Positions 46,184 through 55,060 of a stretch of DNA of 64,000 nt are shown in pieces. Under the pieces are notes generated by a model. That model was not told the origin of the DNA. It worked only from the letters and a program-made list of their open reading frames with translations, and searched no databases. The DNA is from Paludibacter sp. (GTDB taxonomy: Bacteria > Bacteroidota > Bacteroidia > Bacteroidales > Paludibacteraceae). Location: the NCBI GenBank assembly GCA_031292575.1, contig JARLGX010000035.1, positions 103,819-167,818 on the forward strand, in the 5' to 3' direction. The first letter of the stretch is position 1. Every line of letters starts with the position of its first letter. Position numbers and translations under genes: made by a program.

Positions 46184-46214
46184 TTGCCTCTTAGTCCTAA
46201 AAGACTTACCTTTG
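46184..46214 (+). promoter_or_regulatory. folK promoter
   Basis: TTG (46184-46186), 20-bp spacer, TACCTTTG (46207-46214); fits the Bacteroidetes consensus and is 16 bp upstream of the folK start. Confidence 0.6.
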
Positions 46215-46230
46215 CGTCAAACTGCACAGT

Positions 46231-46686
46231 ATGTCATTAGTATTTTTGGGACTTGGAACAAATCTTGGCAACAAAGAACGCAATCTGTATGATGCGATTC
46301 TAAAATTATCGTTGGAGGTTGGTGCACTAATTCGTCAATCGTCGTTTTATGCTTCAAAATCATGGGGTTATGAATCTTCCAACGAATTTCTGAATGCAGT
46401 AGTGCTTGTTGACACAGATTTATTGCCTTTCGAATTGTTGGCAAAAACCCAGCAAATTGAGTTGGAACTCGGGAGAACTGCTAAAACAGGCAGTGGATAC
46501 TCCGACCGTCTGATTGACATAGATATTTTGTTGTATGATAATTTTACAATTGACCAACCTACATTAAAAATCCCGCATCCATTGCTGGTAGAGCGGGATT
46601 TTGTACTTATTCCGTTGGCTGAAATTGCCCCCGATTTAATCCATCCGGTTACTAAAGTCAGGATTAAAGATTTAATTTATAAATGA
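46231..46686 (+). CDS. folK: 2-amino-4-hydroxy-6-hydroxymethyldihydropteridine pyrophosphokinase
   Basis: Transfers pyrophosphate from ATP to the pterin in folate synthesis. 151-aa protein with LGLGTNLGNKERNLYDAI at the N terminus, YSDRLIDIDILLYD (Mg-binding Asp pair) and LKIPHPLLVERDFVLIPLAE, all hallmark HPPK motifs. Single gene; folB/folP are not adjacent. Confidence 0.96.
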   Translation: MSLVFLGLGTNLGNKERNLYDAILKLSLEVGALIRQSSFYASKSWGYESSNEFLNAVVLVDTDLLPFELLAKTQQIELELGRTAKTGSGYSDRLIDIDILLYDNFTIDQPTLKIPHPLLVERDFVLIPLAEIAPDLIHPVTKVRIKDLIYK

Positions 46687-46738
46687 TTAAAAGACTTTAT
46701 TCAGATTAATTTATTATAGAGCTGAAAACAAAATACTT

Positions 46739-46971
46739 ACCACCAAGTCACTAAGTACACAGAGCTACACAAAGTTTAAAACTTCTGAGATTTTCTGTTA
46801 CTAAAAACATAAAGAACACGAAGAATAAAACATGAATGTTTTATTTGTAAACCATCTTGAAAATCATTGATTTAGAACAATGAAAACACTTGTGTTTTTA
46901 TCTTAGTGATCTGTACTTATAAAAAACTCTTAGAGACTCTTTGTGTCCTTAGTGTCTAAGAGGTTACTCTT
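46739..46971. repeat. long imperfect inverted repeat between convergent genes (CACTAAG..ACACAAAG arms)
   Basis: Left arm (about 46739-46774) reads CCACCAAGTCACTAAGTACA then CAGAG; the reverse complement of the right arm (about 46931-46971) reads ACCTCTTAGACACTAAGGAC then ACAAAGAG. Inner words (TAAAAACATAAAGAACACGA; reverse complement of the other side CACTAAGATAAAAACACAAG) pair loosely as well. It fills the gap between the 3' ends of folK and the DUF2007 gene and may act as bidirectional terminator; the words occur as intergenic repeats in many Bacteroidetes. Confidence 0.7.
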
Positions 46972-47016
46972 ATTTATTTGATTCTTAATTTAATAACATT
47001 TTATTCGATATAAACT

Positions 47017-47253
47017 CTAAAGATTATCAATTGCGTCTTTATAATCTTCTAATATTTTTATCGCCTGTTCAAAATCATTTTCAAAAACAACTATCCTCAA
47101 TCCATCGTTTATTTCGCCAAACATGGGTAACAATTCTACTGTATTCTCATTGTTTATGGAACTTTCGATGTTGTTTTCTTTCAAAATTTCTTGATCGAAC
47201 ATGGCATCGACCATGGTTTCGTAATTTTTTAGGGTTATAAGTTTGTCTTCCAT
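47017..47253 (-). CDS. DUF2007 small protein
   Basis: 78-aa protein similar to the DUF2007 family (putative signal-transducing, ferredoxin-fold-like): LKNYETMVDAMFDQEILKEN, then a short loop and IVVFENDFEQAIKILED. Cytoplasmic, no cofactor motif. Function unknown. It diverges from the DUF5063 gene. Confidence 0.8.
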   Translation of the reverse strand: MEDKLITLKNYETMVDAMFDQEILKENNIESSINNENTVELLPMFGEINDGLRIVVFENDFEQAIKILEDYKDAIDNL

Positions 47254-47440
47254 AAGGCTGATAGTTTAAGGATTTTATAAATTGAAATTATTTTGTTTTC
47301 ATATATTATAACAGTTTAAGAATGGCATTGTTCTAAAGAATGTTTTTTAGGTCTTACCGGATTCTTTCAAAATACTTATTTTCAGCTTTAGCCATTCATG
47401 TTAATGGAATGTTTCGTGTCGTGAAGTGAATATTTTTTCT

Positions 47441-47448
47441 TACTTTTG
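47441..47448 (+). promoter_or_regulatory. -7 box of the DUF5063 operon
   Basis: TACTTTTG, 28 bp upstream of the ATG at 47477. It lies inside the longer possible reading frame starting at 47426 and so supports the downstream start. Confidence 0.5.
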
Positions 47449-47476
47449 CAACTGTTTATTTAATAAATTTATTTCA

Positions 47477-48112
47477 ATGGATTTAGATCAATTGCCTGAT
47501 CATATTGTATACAGCAAAAATGTTATTGAATTTGTAACTGTTGCTGCCGAAACATGTTTATTTTTGGAACATGCTACAGAGTTTTCACGAAATGATTTTA
47601 TTCAGAAATCAGTAAAAATTCTTCCGCTTTTATACCTGAATGCTTCAATGATTGAAGTTCCGGAAAAAGAATACGATGATGATATTGAAAAATTTGTAAA
47701 CGAAGATGATTATCAGTTTGTGCGTGTGCAAATAGAAGAGTTACTGGGCAATGATGATTTGTATCTGGAAACTTTTCATCCCGACATGGCTTTGAGTGAC
47801 ACGCCTATAGCTGCATTTATATCTGAAAACGTGGCTGATATTTATCAGGAATTGAAAGATTTTGCTGCCAATTATCAGTTGGGCGATGTGGATATTATGA
47901 ATGATGTGTTGGTAAATTGCCTTGATGCATTTGGAGAACATTGGGGGCAAAAGCTATTAAATTGCCTTCGGGCTTTACATGCTTTGCGCTTCGGCGAAGG
48001 ATTTAACGAAGAAAATGGAAATGAAAACTTACATAGTCACGGAAAAATTGACCGGAATACATTTCTGAATTTTCAACATGATGATGACGATGAGTTGATT
48101 AACTTATTGTAA
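47477..48112 (+). CDS. DUF5063 protein
   Basis: 211-aa acidic, helical cytoplasmic protein of the Bacteroidetes DUF5063 family. I chose the start at 47477 (MDLDQLPDHIVYSK) because the extra 17 codons upstream overlap a promoter box. Function unknown. Seven bases separate it from the RNase D-like gene, and an RlmI-like methyltransferase follows, so an RNA-related role is possible but only inferred. Confidence 0.82.
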   Translation: MDLDQLPDHIVYSKNVIEFVTVAAETCLFLEHATEFSRNDFIQKSVKILPLLYLNASMIEVPEKEYDDDIEKFVNEDDYQFVRVQIEELLGNDDLYLETFHPDMALSDTPIAAFISENVADIYQELKDFAANYQLGDVDIMNDVLVNCLDAFGEHWGQKLLNCLRALHALRFGEGFNEENGNENLHSHGKIDRNTFLNFQHDDDDELINLL

Positions 48113-48119
48113 AAATACT

Positions 48120-48821
48120 ATGTTTAAAACTAAAATAACCAAGGATGAGGTAAATCAAATGCCCGTTGTTGTTTTCGAAGGAAAAATAACATTGGTCGAT
48201 GATATATCAAAAATTAAACCTGCAATTGAAGAACTTCGTAAGAGCCAAATAGTTGGAATTGATACGGAAACAAAGCCTTCTTTTACACGTGGAACTCATC
48301 ACAAAGTTTCGTTGGTTCAAATTTCTACACTTGATCATTGCTTTCTTTTCCGTCTGAATAAAATAGATTTTCCGTCTGTTTTAGCTGAATTTCTGGGTGA
48401 TGAAAATGTAAAAAAAATTGGGCTCTCTCTGCGCGATGATTTTAGTGGATTGAATAAACATCACGCCTTCAAACCTGCGAATTCAGTTGACATTCAAACA
48501 ATTATTCAAAGCTATGGCATTTTGGAATTAAGCCTTCAAAAAATTTACGCCATCCTTTTCGGAAAAAAAATATCCAAATCGCAACGTCTCACAAACTGGG
48601 AAAACCCCGAACTGTCCGAACAACAACAACGTTATGCTGCTACAGATGCATGGGCAAGTTTGCAGATTTATTTGCGACTAATGCAGGAAGAAAAACTACC
48701 AAAGAAACAGCTTGATAAAATTCTTATGGAAAATGCACTTGAACAACGTGAATTACGTGAGCAGCAAGATGCGAAAAAGCAAGCTGAATCGTTAGCAAAT
48801 AATTCAGAACTTACAATTTAA
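48120..48821 (+). CDS. RNase D-like 3'-5' exonuclease
   Basis: 233-aa DEDDy exonuclease domain. Exo I IVGIDTETKPSF (Asp and Glu), Exo II LSLRDDFSGL, Exo III RYAATDAWASLQIY with the catalytic Tyr and Asp. No HRDC domains, so shorter than E. coli RNase D; the C-terminal 30 residues are a charged helix. Co-directional with DUF5063 and RlmI-like genes. Confidence 0.92.
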   Translation: MFKTKITKDEVNQMPVVVFEGKITLVDDISKIKPAIEELRKSQIVGIDTETKPSFTRGTHHKVSLVQISTLDHCFLFRLNKIDFPSVLAEFLGDENVKKIGLSLRDDFSGLNKHHAFKPANSVDIQTIIQSYGILELSLQKIYAILFGKKISKSQRLTNWENPELSEQQQRYAATDAWASLQIYLRLMQEEKLPKKQLDKILMENALEQRELREQQDAKKQAESLANNSELTI

Positions 48822-48844
48822 ATTCGAAATTACCAAATAATCAA

Positions 48845-50032
48845 ATGATTACAGTACAACTCAAGCCAAAAAAAGAAGAAAGTTTACAGCGTTTTCATCC
48901 ATGGGTGTTTTCGGGTGCTATTCAGCGCATTGAAGGAAATCCTGCCGAGGGTGATTTGGTAGAAGTCCTCGACAGTAATCGTAATTTTCTCGCCGTAGGT
49001 CATTATCAGATTGGGAGCATTTCAGTTAGAGTTATTTCGTTTGATAAAATAGAAATAGATTCCGCTTTTTGGACTAAAAAAATTCAAAACGCATATACCA
49101 TGCGCCAATCGTTGGGACTAATAAAACATGGTTTCAACAACACATATCGACTTATTCATGGCGAAGGCGATTCGTTGCCAGGGTTAATTGTTGATATTTA
49201 TGACGATACCGCCGTCATGCAGGCACATTCGATTGGGATGCACGAAACTCGCCAAATTCTTGCCAAAGCTATTGTTGCCAATGTGCCCGAAGTGAAAAAC
49301 GTATATTATAAATCTGAAACCACATTGCCGTTTAAAGCTGCCATTGAACCCGAGGATGGTTATTTGATTGGAAATGAAACACTCAATCTTACCGCTTTAG
49401 AAAATGGATTGCTGTTTCATGTGGATTGGTTGAAAGGTCAAAAAACAGGATTTTTCGTTGATCAACGGGAGAATCGTTCTTTATTAGAGCGTTATTCTGC
49501 TGGAAAGTCTGTGTTGAATATGTTTTGCTATACGGGAGGCTTTTCGGTTTATGCTTTACGTGGTGGTGCAAAATTGGTTCATTCAGTTGATAGTTCTGCT
49601 AAAGCCATTGACTTAACAGACAAGAATGTTGCAATAAATTATCCAAACGATATCCGTCACAAATCTTTTGCCGAAGATGCATTTAAATACTTGAATAATC
49701 TTCAAACATTAGATCAAAAATATGATTTGATTATTCTTGACCCTCCTGCATTTGCAAAACACAGGGAAGCTCTACGTAATGCCCTGAAAGGTTATAAACG
49801 ATTGAATGCTAAAGCTTTTGAACAGATTAAGCCTGGTGGAATTCTATTTACATTTTCTTGTTCTCAAGTAGTTAGTAAAGATCAATTTCGTTTGGCCGTG
49901 TTTAGTGCCGCGGCCGAAAGTAAGCGGAATGTACGCATTCTTCATCAATTGTCTCAACCTGCCGACCATCCAATCAATATTTATCATCCTGAAGGTGAGT
50001 ATTTAAAAGGATTGGTTCTTTGGGTAGAATAA
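48845..50032 (+). CDS. RlmI-like class I rRNA methyltransferase
   Basis: 395-aa SAM-dependent methyltransferase: N-terminal PUA domain (HPWVFSGAIQRIEGNPAEGD), a linker, and a Rossmann domain with LNMFCYTGGFSVYALRGGA (SAM-binding), LIILDPPAFAKHREAL and FTFSCSQVV, whose Cys corresponds to the m5C catalytic region of the RlmI/RlmO family. Probably methylates 23S rRNA cytosine. Confidence 0.92.
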   Translation: MITVQLKPKKEESLQRFHPWVFSGAIQRIEGNPAEGDLVEVLDSNRNFLAVGHYQIGSISVRVISFDKIEIDSAFWTKKIQNAYTMRQSLGLIKHGFNNTYRLIHGEGDSLPGLIVDIYDDTAVMQAHSIGMHETRQILAKAIVANVPEVKNVYYKSETTLPFKAAIEPEDGYLIGNETLNLTALENGLLFHVDWLKGQKTGFFVDQRENRSLLERYSAGKSVLNMFCYTGGFSVYALRGGAKLVHSVDSSAKAIDLTDKNVAINYPNDIRHKSFAEDAFKYLNNLQTLDQKYDLIILDPPAFAKHREALRNALKGYKRLNAKAFEQIKPGGILFTFSCSQVVSKDQFRLAVFSAAAESKRNVRILHQLSQPADHPINIYHPEGEYLKGLVLWVE

Positions 50033-50096
50033 TAATTTATATTGTTTAACATAAATATGTCTATTCCGATACTTTTTTGCAAAATATTTGCAGAAA

Positions 50097-50129
50097 AGTT
50101 TTTTCTTTTAAATAGTATCATTATATTTG
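50097..50129 (+). promoter_or_regulatory. promoter of the ECF sigma factor gene
   Basis: TTTG (50097-50100), 21-bp spacer, TATATTTG (50122-50129), about 80 bp ahead of the ATG. Confidence 0.6.
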
Positions 50130-50209
50130 CACTCAGATTTTAATTATTAACCTCCTAAAATTTAAACGCCTATTGCTGAAAATTACTTTAAACCCCAAAA
50201 TTAAAAGTA

Positions 50210-50806
50210 ATGAGAAATCTAGATCAATTAACCGATGATGAATTGGTAAAATTGTATGAGATTGGTAATAATCAAGCGTTTGAAATTTTATTGTTGCGAT
50301 ACAAATCAAAAGTATTTACATATATTTACTTAATCGTACGCAATCGGGAGCTTTCCGAAGATATTTTTCAAGACACTTTTATTAAAGCAATCGCAACTAT
50401 TCAGCAAGGTCGCTACGTAGAATCGGGAAAATTTTTAGCATGGATTAATCGTATTGCGCATAATTTAATTATCGACCATTTCCGCCGTGAAAAAAACGAA
50501 AATACGTTTTCGGCTGATGCTGTTGATTATGATGTTGTGAATAATAATGCCAACCTCTCTGAAAAAAGTGTGGAAGACACCATCTCGAATGAACAGGTAC
50601 TGGCAGATGTATTGCATCTCATTGATTTATTGCCGCATTCACAGCAGAAAGTTATTCGCATGCGTTTTTTTGAAGATTTGAGTTTTAAAGAAATAGCCGA
50701 AAAAACAGATGTAAGTATTAATACAGCTTTAGGTCGCATGCGTTATGCTTTGTTGAATATGCGAAGAATCGCAGCAGAAAAAGATCTTTATCTCGAAATT
50801 AAATAA
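50210..50806 (+). CDS. ECF-type RNA polymerase sigma factor
   Basis: 198-aa sigma-70 family protein with region 2 (LLLRYKSKVFTYIYLIVRNR, EDIFQDTFIKAI, FLAWINRIAHNLIIDHFRR) and region 4 (LPHSQQKVIRMRFFEDLSFK, EIAEKTDVSINTALGRMRYA). No anti-sigma gene follows, so it is not the FecI/FecR type seen beside SusCD loci. A 61-codon gene follows. Confidence 0.93.
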   Translation: MRNLDQLTDDELVKLYEIGNNQAFEILLLRYKSKVFTYIYLIVRNRELSEDIFQDTFIKAIATIQQGRYVESGKFLAWINRIAHNLIIDHFRREKNENTFSADAVDYDVVNNNANLSEKSVEDTISNEQVLADVLHLIDLLPHSQQKVIRMRFFEDLSFKEIAEKTDVSINTALGRMRYALLNMRRIAAEKDLYLEIK

Positions 50807-50876
50807 AAAAAATTAGTCGAAATATACGATTTTGCATTCACTTTCGTTTTAGTTTTATCATGCTAAAATATATAAG

Positions 50877-51062
50877 ATGCCTATGCAAAAGATGTCTACT
50901 TCATCAAAAAAAACTGATTCAATTTTTGAAATTAAATGGCTTATAAATAGTCAGCAATTACAACCACAACCAGCTACATTACAGAAAATTCTCCAATTTG
51001 CTTCTGCTTATAGGGTTGAGAAAGTAACCGACAATCAGTATGTTGAATTGTTTTTAAATTAA
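50877..51062 (+). CDS. small hypothetical protein (61 aa)
   Basis: Short frame of 61 codons encoding a Gln/Lys-rich, partly helical protein: FEIKWLINSQQLQPQPATLQ (about 20-39), then helix KILQFASAYRVEKVTDN. It is followed 9 bp after its stop by a strong terminator and preceded by the sigma-factor gene in the same direction, which supports it as a real last gene of the unit. The exact start (50877, 50883 or 50892) is uncertain. No recognised domain. Confidence 0.6.
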   Translation: MPMQKMSTSSKKTDSIFEIKWLINSQQLQPQPATLQKILQFASAYRVEKVTDNQYVELFLN

Positions 51063-51070
51063 AAAAAATC

Positions 51071-51101
51071 AAAGACTTCCAAACAATTGGAAGTCTTTTT
51101 T
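51071..51101 (+). terminator. Rho-independent terminator of the sigma-factor unit
   Basis: Stem AAAGACTTCC with GGAAGTCTTT around AAACAATT, followed by a run of T. Immediately upstream of the rpe promoter. Confidence 0.85.
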
Positions 51102-51104
51102 TAT

Positions 51105-51112
51105 TATATTTG
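51105..51112 (+). promoter_or_regulatory. candidate rpe -7 box
   Basis: TATATTTG 49 bp upstream of the rpe start; TTG at 51087-51089 is nearer than usual. Confidence 0.45.
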
Positions 51113-51161
51113 CAGGATTAAGAACAATCCATATTTTAGTTAAATTTACTTAGTAGTTATT

Positions 51162-51812
51162 ATGATTAAAAAAATTTCCCCATCTCTATTAGCTGCAGAT
51201 TTCAGTAATTTAAAAGCTGCTTGTGAAATGATAAATGCAAGCGAAGCCGAATGGTTGCACATTGACGTGATGGATGGGTCTTTTGTGCCAAATATCTCAT
51301 TTGGTTTTCCAGTGATTGAGGCAGTAAAAGCACACTGTTCAAAACCACTGGATGTACATTTAATGATTGTTCATCCCGAAAAGTATATTAAACGATTTGC
51401 TGAAGCTGGTGCCGGAATATTGACTTTTCATTTCGAAACTGTTGAAAATCCAATGGAAGTAATTGACATGATTAAGGCTGAAGAAATTAAAGTTGGGATT
51501 ACCATAAATCCGGATGTTCCGGTAAGTGTGCTTGAACATTATGTGAATAAGGTTGATTTGGTGTTGCTTATGACAGTTTTTGCGGGTTATGGAGGCCAAA
51601 AATTTATGGAGACCAGTTTTGAGAGAATTGCTGAGTTAAAAGAAATTATTAAACGGAATAATGCACATTGTTTGATAGAAGTGGATGGTGGTGTGAATGT
51701 TCAAAATGCACAGAAACTTTTTGAAAGTGGCGTAAATGTTCTAGTGGCTGGTAGTGCAGTTTTTAATACTGAGAATCCTATTGAAACAATACATGAAATG
51801 CTAAATAGATAG
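51162..51812 (+). CDS. rpe: ribulose-phosphate 3-epimerase
   Basis: Pentose-phosphate enzyme interconverting ribulose-5-P and xylulose-5-P. 216-aa TIM barrel with SLLAADFSNL, LHIDVMDGSFVPNISFG (catalytic Asp, metal-binding His), LDVHLMIVHPEKY, VEVDGGVN-type IEVDGGVNVQNA and AGSAVF. The comEC gene begins 3 bp after its stop. Confidence 0.97.
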   Translation: MIKKISPSLLAADFSNLKAACEMINASEAEWLHIDVMDGSFVPNISFGFPVIEAVKAHCSKPLDVHLMIVHPEKYIKRFAEAGAGILTFHFETVENPMEVIDMIKAEEIKVGITINPDVPVSVLEHYVNKVDLVLLMTVFAGYGGQKFMETSFERIAELKEIIKRNNAHCLIEVDGGVNVQNAQKLFESGVNVLVAGSAVFNTENPIETIHEMLNR

Positions 51813-51815
51813 CTT

Positions 51816-53873
51816 ATGAATTTTTTGCAACGAACTCCTTTTTTCAGATTGTTGCTTCCGTTTATAATTGGTATAATTTTATATCAGTTTGTTGAGCTTT
51901 TTCAATGGAGTTTGTATATAATTTATGGTTTGTCTTGCTTATTTGTTGCGGTTTCACTTTTAATTCGTGTTCCTAAACGACAATATCAATTCCGTTGGCT
52001 TTTCGGCCTCGGAATTTTTTTATTTATGATGGCGTTAGCCTACAGTTTAAGTTCATTGCACGAAAAAAGTGATGTTTTTGATCATCTTCATCAAAAAGGA
52101 GTTTATCGCGTTGAACTTACATCTGCACCAATCGAAAAGGCTAAGTCATATCTTTGTAAAGTAAAAGTTTTACAATTCTTTGACACGTCGTGGAAGCCGG
52201 CTCATGGAGAGGCGATACTTTACTTTCAAAAAGATAAAGCTACTTCAAAGTTATTATTTGGTGATCGTTTAATGATTGAAGCTGAATTTACTCCACCCGA
52301 AAAAGCTTTGAATCCGGATGGTTTTGATTATGCTGCTTATTTGAAAAGACAAGGGGTGGGAGCGACCTGCTATATTTCGTCGGGCAGCTGGCAAATGATG
52401 GATAGGAACATCGGTTTTTCAATTCGAAGAGAATCCGATAAATGGAGGAATTATTTGTTGGGTGTGTATCGCAAATTCAACATTCAGGGAGATGAGTTTG
52501 CCGTATTAGCTGCTTTAACACTCGGTTACACCGACGATTTACAACCTGATTTGAGAGCAAGTTATAGTGCTACAGGAGCTATGCATATCCTGTCTGTCAG
52601 TGGGATGCACGTTGGAGTGGTTTATATAGTTATGGCTTTTTTGTTGGGTTTTTTAAATAAATCGCAGCGTCAAAAGGTGTTCAAAGCACTGTTTATTATG
52701 TTGTTTCTGTGGGCATATGCTTTTCTTTCGGGCTTGTCGGCAGCTGTGATTCGTGCCACGCTCATGTTCACTTTTGTAGCTTTGGCAACTTGTTTTGAAC
52801 GTAAGTCGCAGATTTACAATACGATTTTTATGTCTATGCTGGCAATGTTGCTTTATAATCCAAACTTTTTGTATGATGTTGGTTTTCAATTAAGTTACGC
52901 GGCTGTTTTAAGCATTATTTTCTTCCAACCGATTGTTGACAAACTGTATAACCCAACGAATAAATTTACTAAGTTTGTGTGGGAAATGTTTTCTGTATCT
53001 ATTGCTGCTCAGCTTGGTACAACTCCGTTTACGCTGTATTATTTTCAGCAGTTTCCAAACTATTTTTTAATAACCAATTTTATCGCCATTCCGCTTTCAA
53101 GTTTGGTTATTTATGTAGCAATCGGATTATTGCTGGTTTCATTTATTCCATATCTATCGGTAACAGTAGCTTTCTTATTGAAATGGTCGCTTTGGATGTT
53201 GAATTATTTTATCGTAAGGGTTCAAAATCTACCTTATTCAGTTTGGCACATTTCGTTGGATATAAAGCAAACTATCGTTATTTTTCTTGCTATCTTTTGC
53301 TTTTCGGGTTACTATTTTAATAAGAAATTTTCTACATTATTTGTTGGTTTAGTTTCATTGTTAGTTGCTTGCATATTTAACTTGCAAACCAACTATCAAA
53401 CTTTAACATCAAAACGAATGATTGTATACGCAGGTCAGAAAAGTACCCATGTCAATTTCATTAATAGAAATAGAAATTATGTTTATTCTACTGATTCTGC
53501 TGAAATTGAACGAATAGCAAAAGCTTTTTGGCAAAATCAGAAGCTTGAGAAACCAATTTATATTCAAAATACAAATTGGGTTTCAGATGGATTTGTTTAT
53601 TACGAAGGCTCAAAAATCTTAATTTTGACACGGGATTTTTTGAAGAATAAAATTACAAGTACTCCGATAGAACTTGATTATTTAATTATTGGAAACCGAC
53701 TTAAACCAAAAATTGAGCAACTTCTTGAATGTGTACATCCTAAAAAAATTATTGTTGATAAAAGCGTATCAAAATGGTATGCCCAAAATATCAGACAAAC
53801 ATGCAATGAGCATAAGATTGAATTTTACTCGATAGCAGAGCATGGTGCTTACGTATTGAATATTAAAGATTAA
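51816..53873 (+). CDS. comEC: ComEC/Rec2 family competence protein
   Basis: 685-aa multispanning inner-membrane channel for DNA uptake. DUF4131-like N-terminal region (about 30-200), the Competence domain (about 215-490) with HILSVSGMHVGVVYIVMAF and LSGLSAAVIRATLMF, and a C-terminal beta-rich part (about 545-685) that lacks the HxHxDH metal motif of ComEC proteins with a lactamase domain. The shortened tail is common in Bacteroidetes. Function in competence here is inferred. Confidence 0.9.
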   Translation: MNFLQRTPFFRLLLPFIIGIILYQFVELFQWSLYIIYGLSCLFVAVSLLIRVPKRQYQFRWLFGLGIFLFMMALAYSLSSLHEKSDVFDHLHQKGVYRVELTSAPIEKAKSYLCKVKVLQFFDTSWKPAHGEAILYFQKDKATSKLLFGDRLMIEAEFTPPEKALNPDGFDYAAYLKRQGVGATCYISSGSWQMMDRNIGFSIRRESDKWRNYLLGVYRKFNIQGDEFAVLAALTLGYTDDLQPDLRASYSATGAMHILSVSGMHVGVVYIVMAFLLGFLNKSQRQKVFKALFIMLFLWAYAFLSGLSAAVIRATLMFTFVALATCFERKSQIYNTIFMSMLAMLLYNPNFLYDVGFQLSYAAVLSIIFFQPIVDKLYNPTNKFTKFVWEMFSVSIAAQLGTTPFTLYYFQQFPNYFLITNFIAIPLSSLVIYVAIGLLLVSFIPYLSVTVAFLLKWSLWMLNYFIVRVQNLPYSVWHISLDIKQTIVIFLAIFCFSGYYFNKKFSTLFVGLVSLLVACIFNLQTNYQTLTSKRMIVYAGQKSTHVNFINRNRNYVYSTDSAEIERIAKAFWQNQKLEKPIYIQNTNWVSDGFVYYEGSKILILTRDFLKNKITSTPIELDYLIIGNRLKPKIEQLLECVHPKKIIVDKSVSKWYAQNIRQTCNEHKIEFYSIAEHGAYVLNIKD

Positions 53874-53915
53874 TTTACTGAAGATTAAATATCTTTCAGA
53901 ATCGTATTTTTTTGT

Positions 53916-53923
53916 TACTTTTG
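53916..53923 (+). promoter_or_regulatory. candidate -7 box for the DHH phosphoesterase
   Basis: TACTTTTG 22 bp upstream of the ATG. CTTTC at 53893-53897 is a weak -33 candidate. Confidence 0.5.
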
Positions 53924-53945
53924 CAACTAATTTAAACCCTGATAA

Positions 53946-54971
53946 ATGATTTCAAAAATTATTCCAGAAGACCTTATAACCAAGGCGAAGAAAGCTATTG
54001 ATATAGTTGATAAAATAGTTATTGTGGCCCATGTAGGTCCTGATGGAGACGCGATGGGCTCCACATTGGCTTTGTGGCATTATTTAATGACTATTGACAA
54101 AGAGCCGGTTGTAATAGTGCCAACGTCATTTCCAAATTTTCTATCTTGGATGCCGGGTTCAGAGTGCGTGCTCGATTATGAAAATTATAAAGAAAAGTCT
54201 GATGAATTGATTGCCTCTGCTGAATTAATTTTTGCTTTGGATTTTAATCAAGCCAGCCGAATGGCAAAGATGGAGGATTCTGTAATCAATGCATCAGCTC
54301 CAAAAATATTAGTTGATCATCATTTACATCCTGGTGATTTTGCTAATTTAATAATTTCATGTCCTGAGATTTCATCAACCAGTGAATTGATTTTCAGATT
54401 GATTTGTCGTATGGGCGATTTTTCTAAAATTAATTTAGCTTGTGCAGAATGCATTTACACCGGTATGATGACAGATACTGGTGGTTTTACCTATAATTCG
54501 AATAAACAGGAAATATACACCATAATTTCAGAATTGATAAAACTTGGCGTGGATAAAGATGATATTTATCGGAAAGTTTTCAATAATTATTCTGCTGATA
54601 GGATGAAGCTCATGGGTTATGCATTGTATAAAAAAATGAAAGTTTACCCCGAATATAAAGCTGCACTTATTACCCTTACAACTAAAGAATTACAAGAGTT
54701 TAATTATCAAAATGGTGATGTAGAGGGGCTTGTAAATATGCCTTTATCAATTGAAAATGTTGCTTTTTCGGTATTTATGCGTGAGGATACTGATAAAATT
54801 AAAATTTCATTGCGATCGCAAGGTTCATTCCCAGCCAACAAAGTCTCGTCCGATTTGTTTAACGGTGGTGGCCATTTGAATGCTGCTGGTGGAGAAAGTT
54901 ATACCACACTGAATGAAGCCATAAAGAAATTCGAAGAAGCTTTAGAAGATTATAAAGATTTTTTAGAGTAG
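53946..54971 (+). CDS. DHH/DHHA1 phosphoesterase (NrnA-like)
   Basis: 341-aa phosphoesterase with DHH motifs VAHVGPDGDAMGS (about 29-41), LDFNQASRM, LVDHHLHPGDF and GMMTDTGGFTYNS, and the DHHA1 motif NGGGHLNAAGG. NrnA-type enzymes degrade oligoribonucleotides and/or pAp; either is possible here. A degenerate repeat copy starts 5 bp beyond the stop. Confidence 0.92.
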   Translation: MISKIIPEDLITKAKKAIDIVDKIVIVAHVGPDGDAMGSTLALWHYLMTIDKEPVVIVPTSFPNFLSWMPGSECVLDYENYKEKSDELIASAELIFALDFNQASRMAKMEDSVINASAPKILVDHHLHPGDFANLIISCPEISSTSELIFRLICRMGDFSKINLACAECIYTGMMTDTGGFTYNSNKQEIYTIISELIKLGVDKDDIYRKVFNNYSADRMKLMGYALYKKMKVYPEYKAALITLTTKELQEFNYQNGDVEGLVNMPLSIENVAFSVFMREDTDKIKISLRSQGSFPANKVSSDLFNGGGHLNAAGGESYTTLNEAIKKFEEALEDYKDFLE

Positions 54972-54976
54972 AGGAA

Positions 54977-55013
54977 TGATGCTTAACCATTGAAGTGGAA
55001 CTAAGTTCGTCTG
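54977..55013 (+). repeat. CCCCTAA palindromic repeat, copy q (degenerate)
   Basis: TGATGCTTAACCATTGAAGT core with the inner flank GGAACTAAGTTCGTCTG, just after the NrnA-like stop. Partner of copy r. Confidence 0.65.
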
Positions 55014-55060
55014 TTTTTAAAACTTCAATGTTAGAACTATATAATATAATTAGAACAAAT

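Noticed and set aside
45914..46230. CIRCE/HrcA operator ahead of dnaK
   Set aside because: No TTAGCACTC-N9-GAGTGCTAA inverted repeat or close variant seen.
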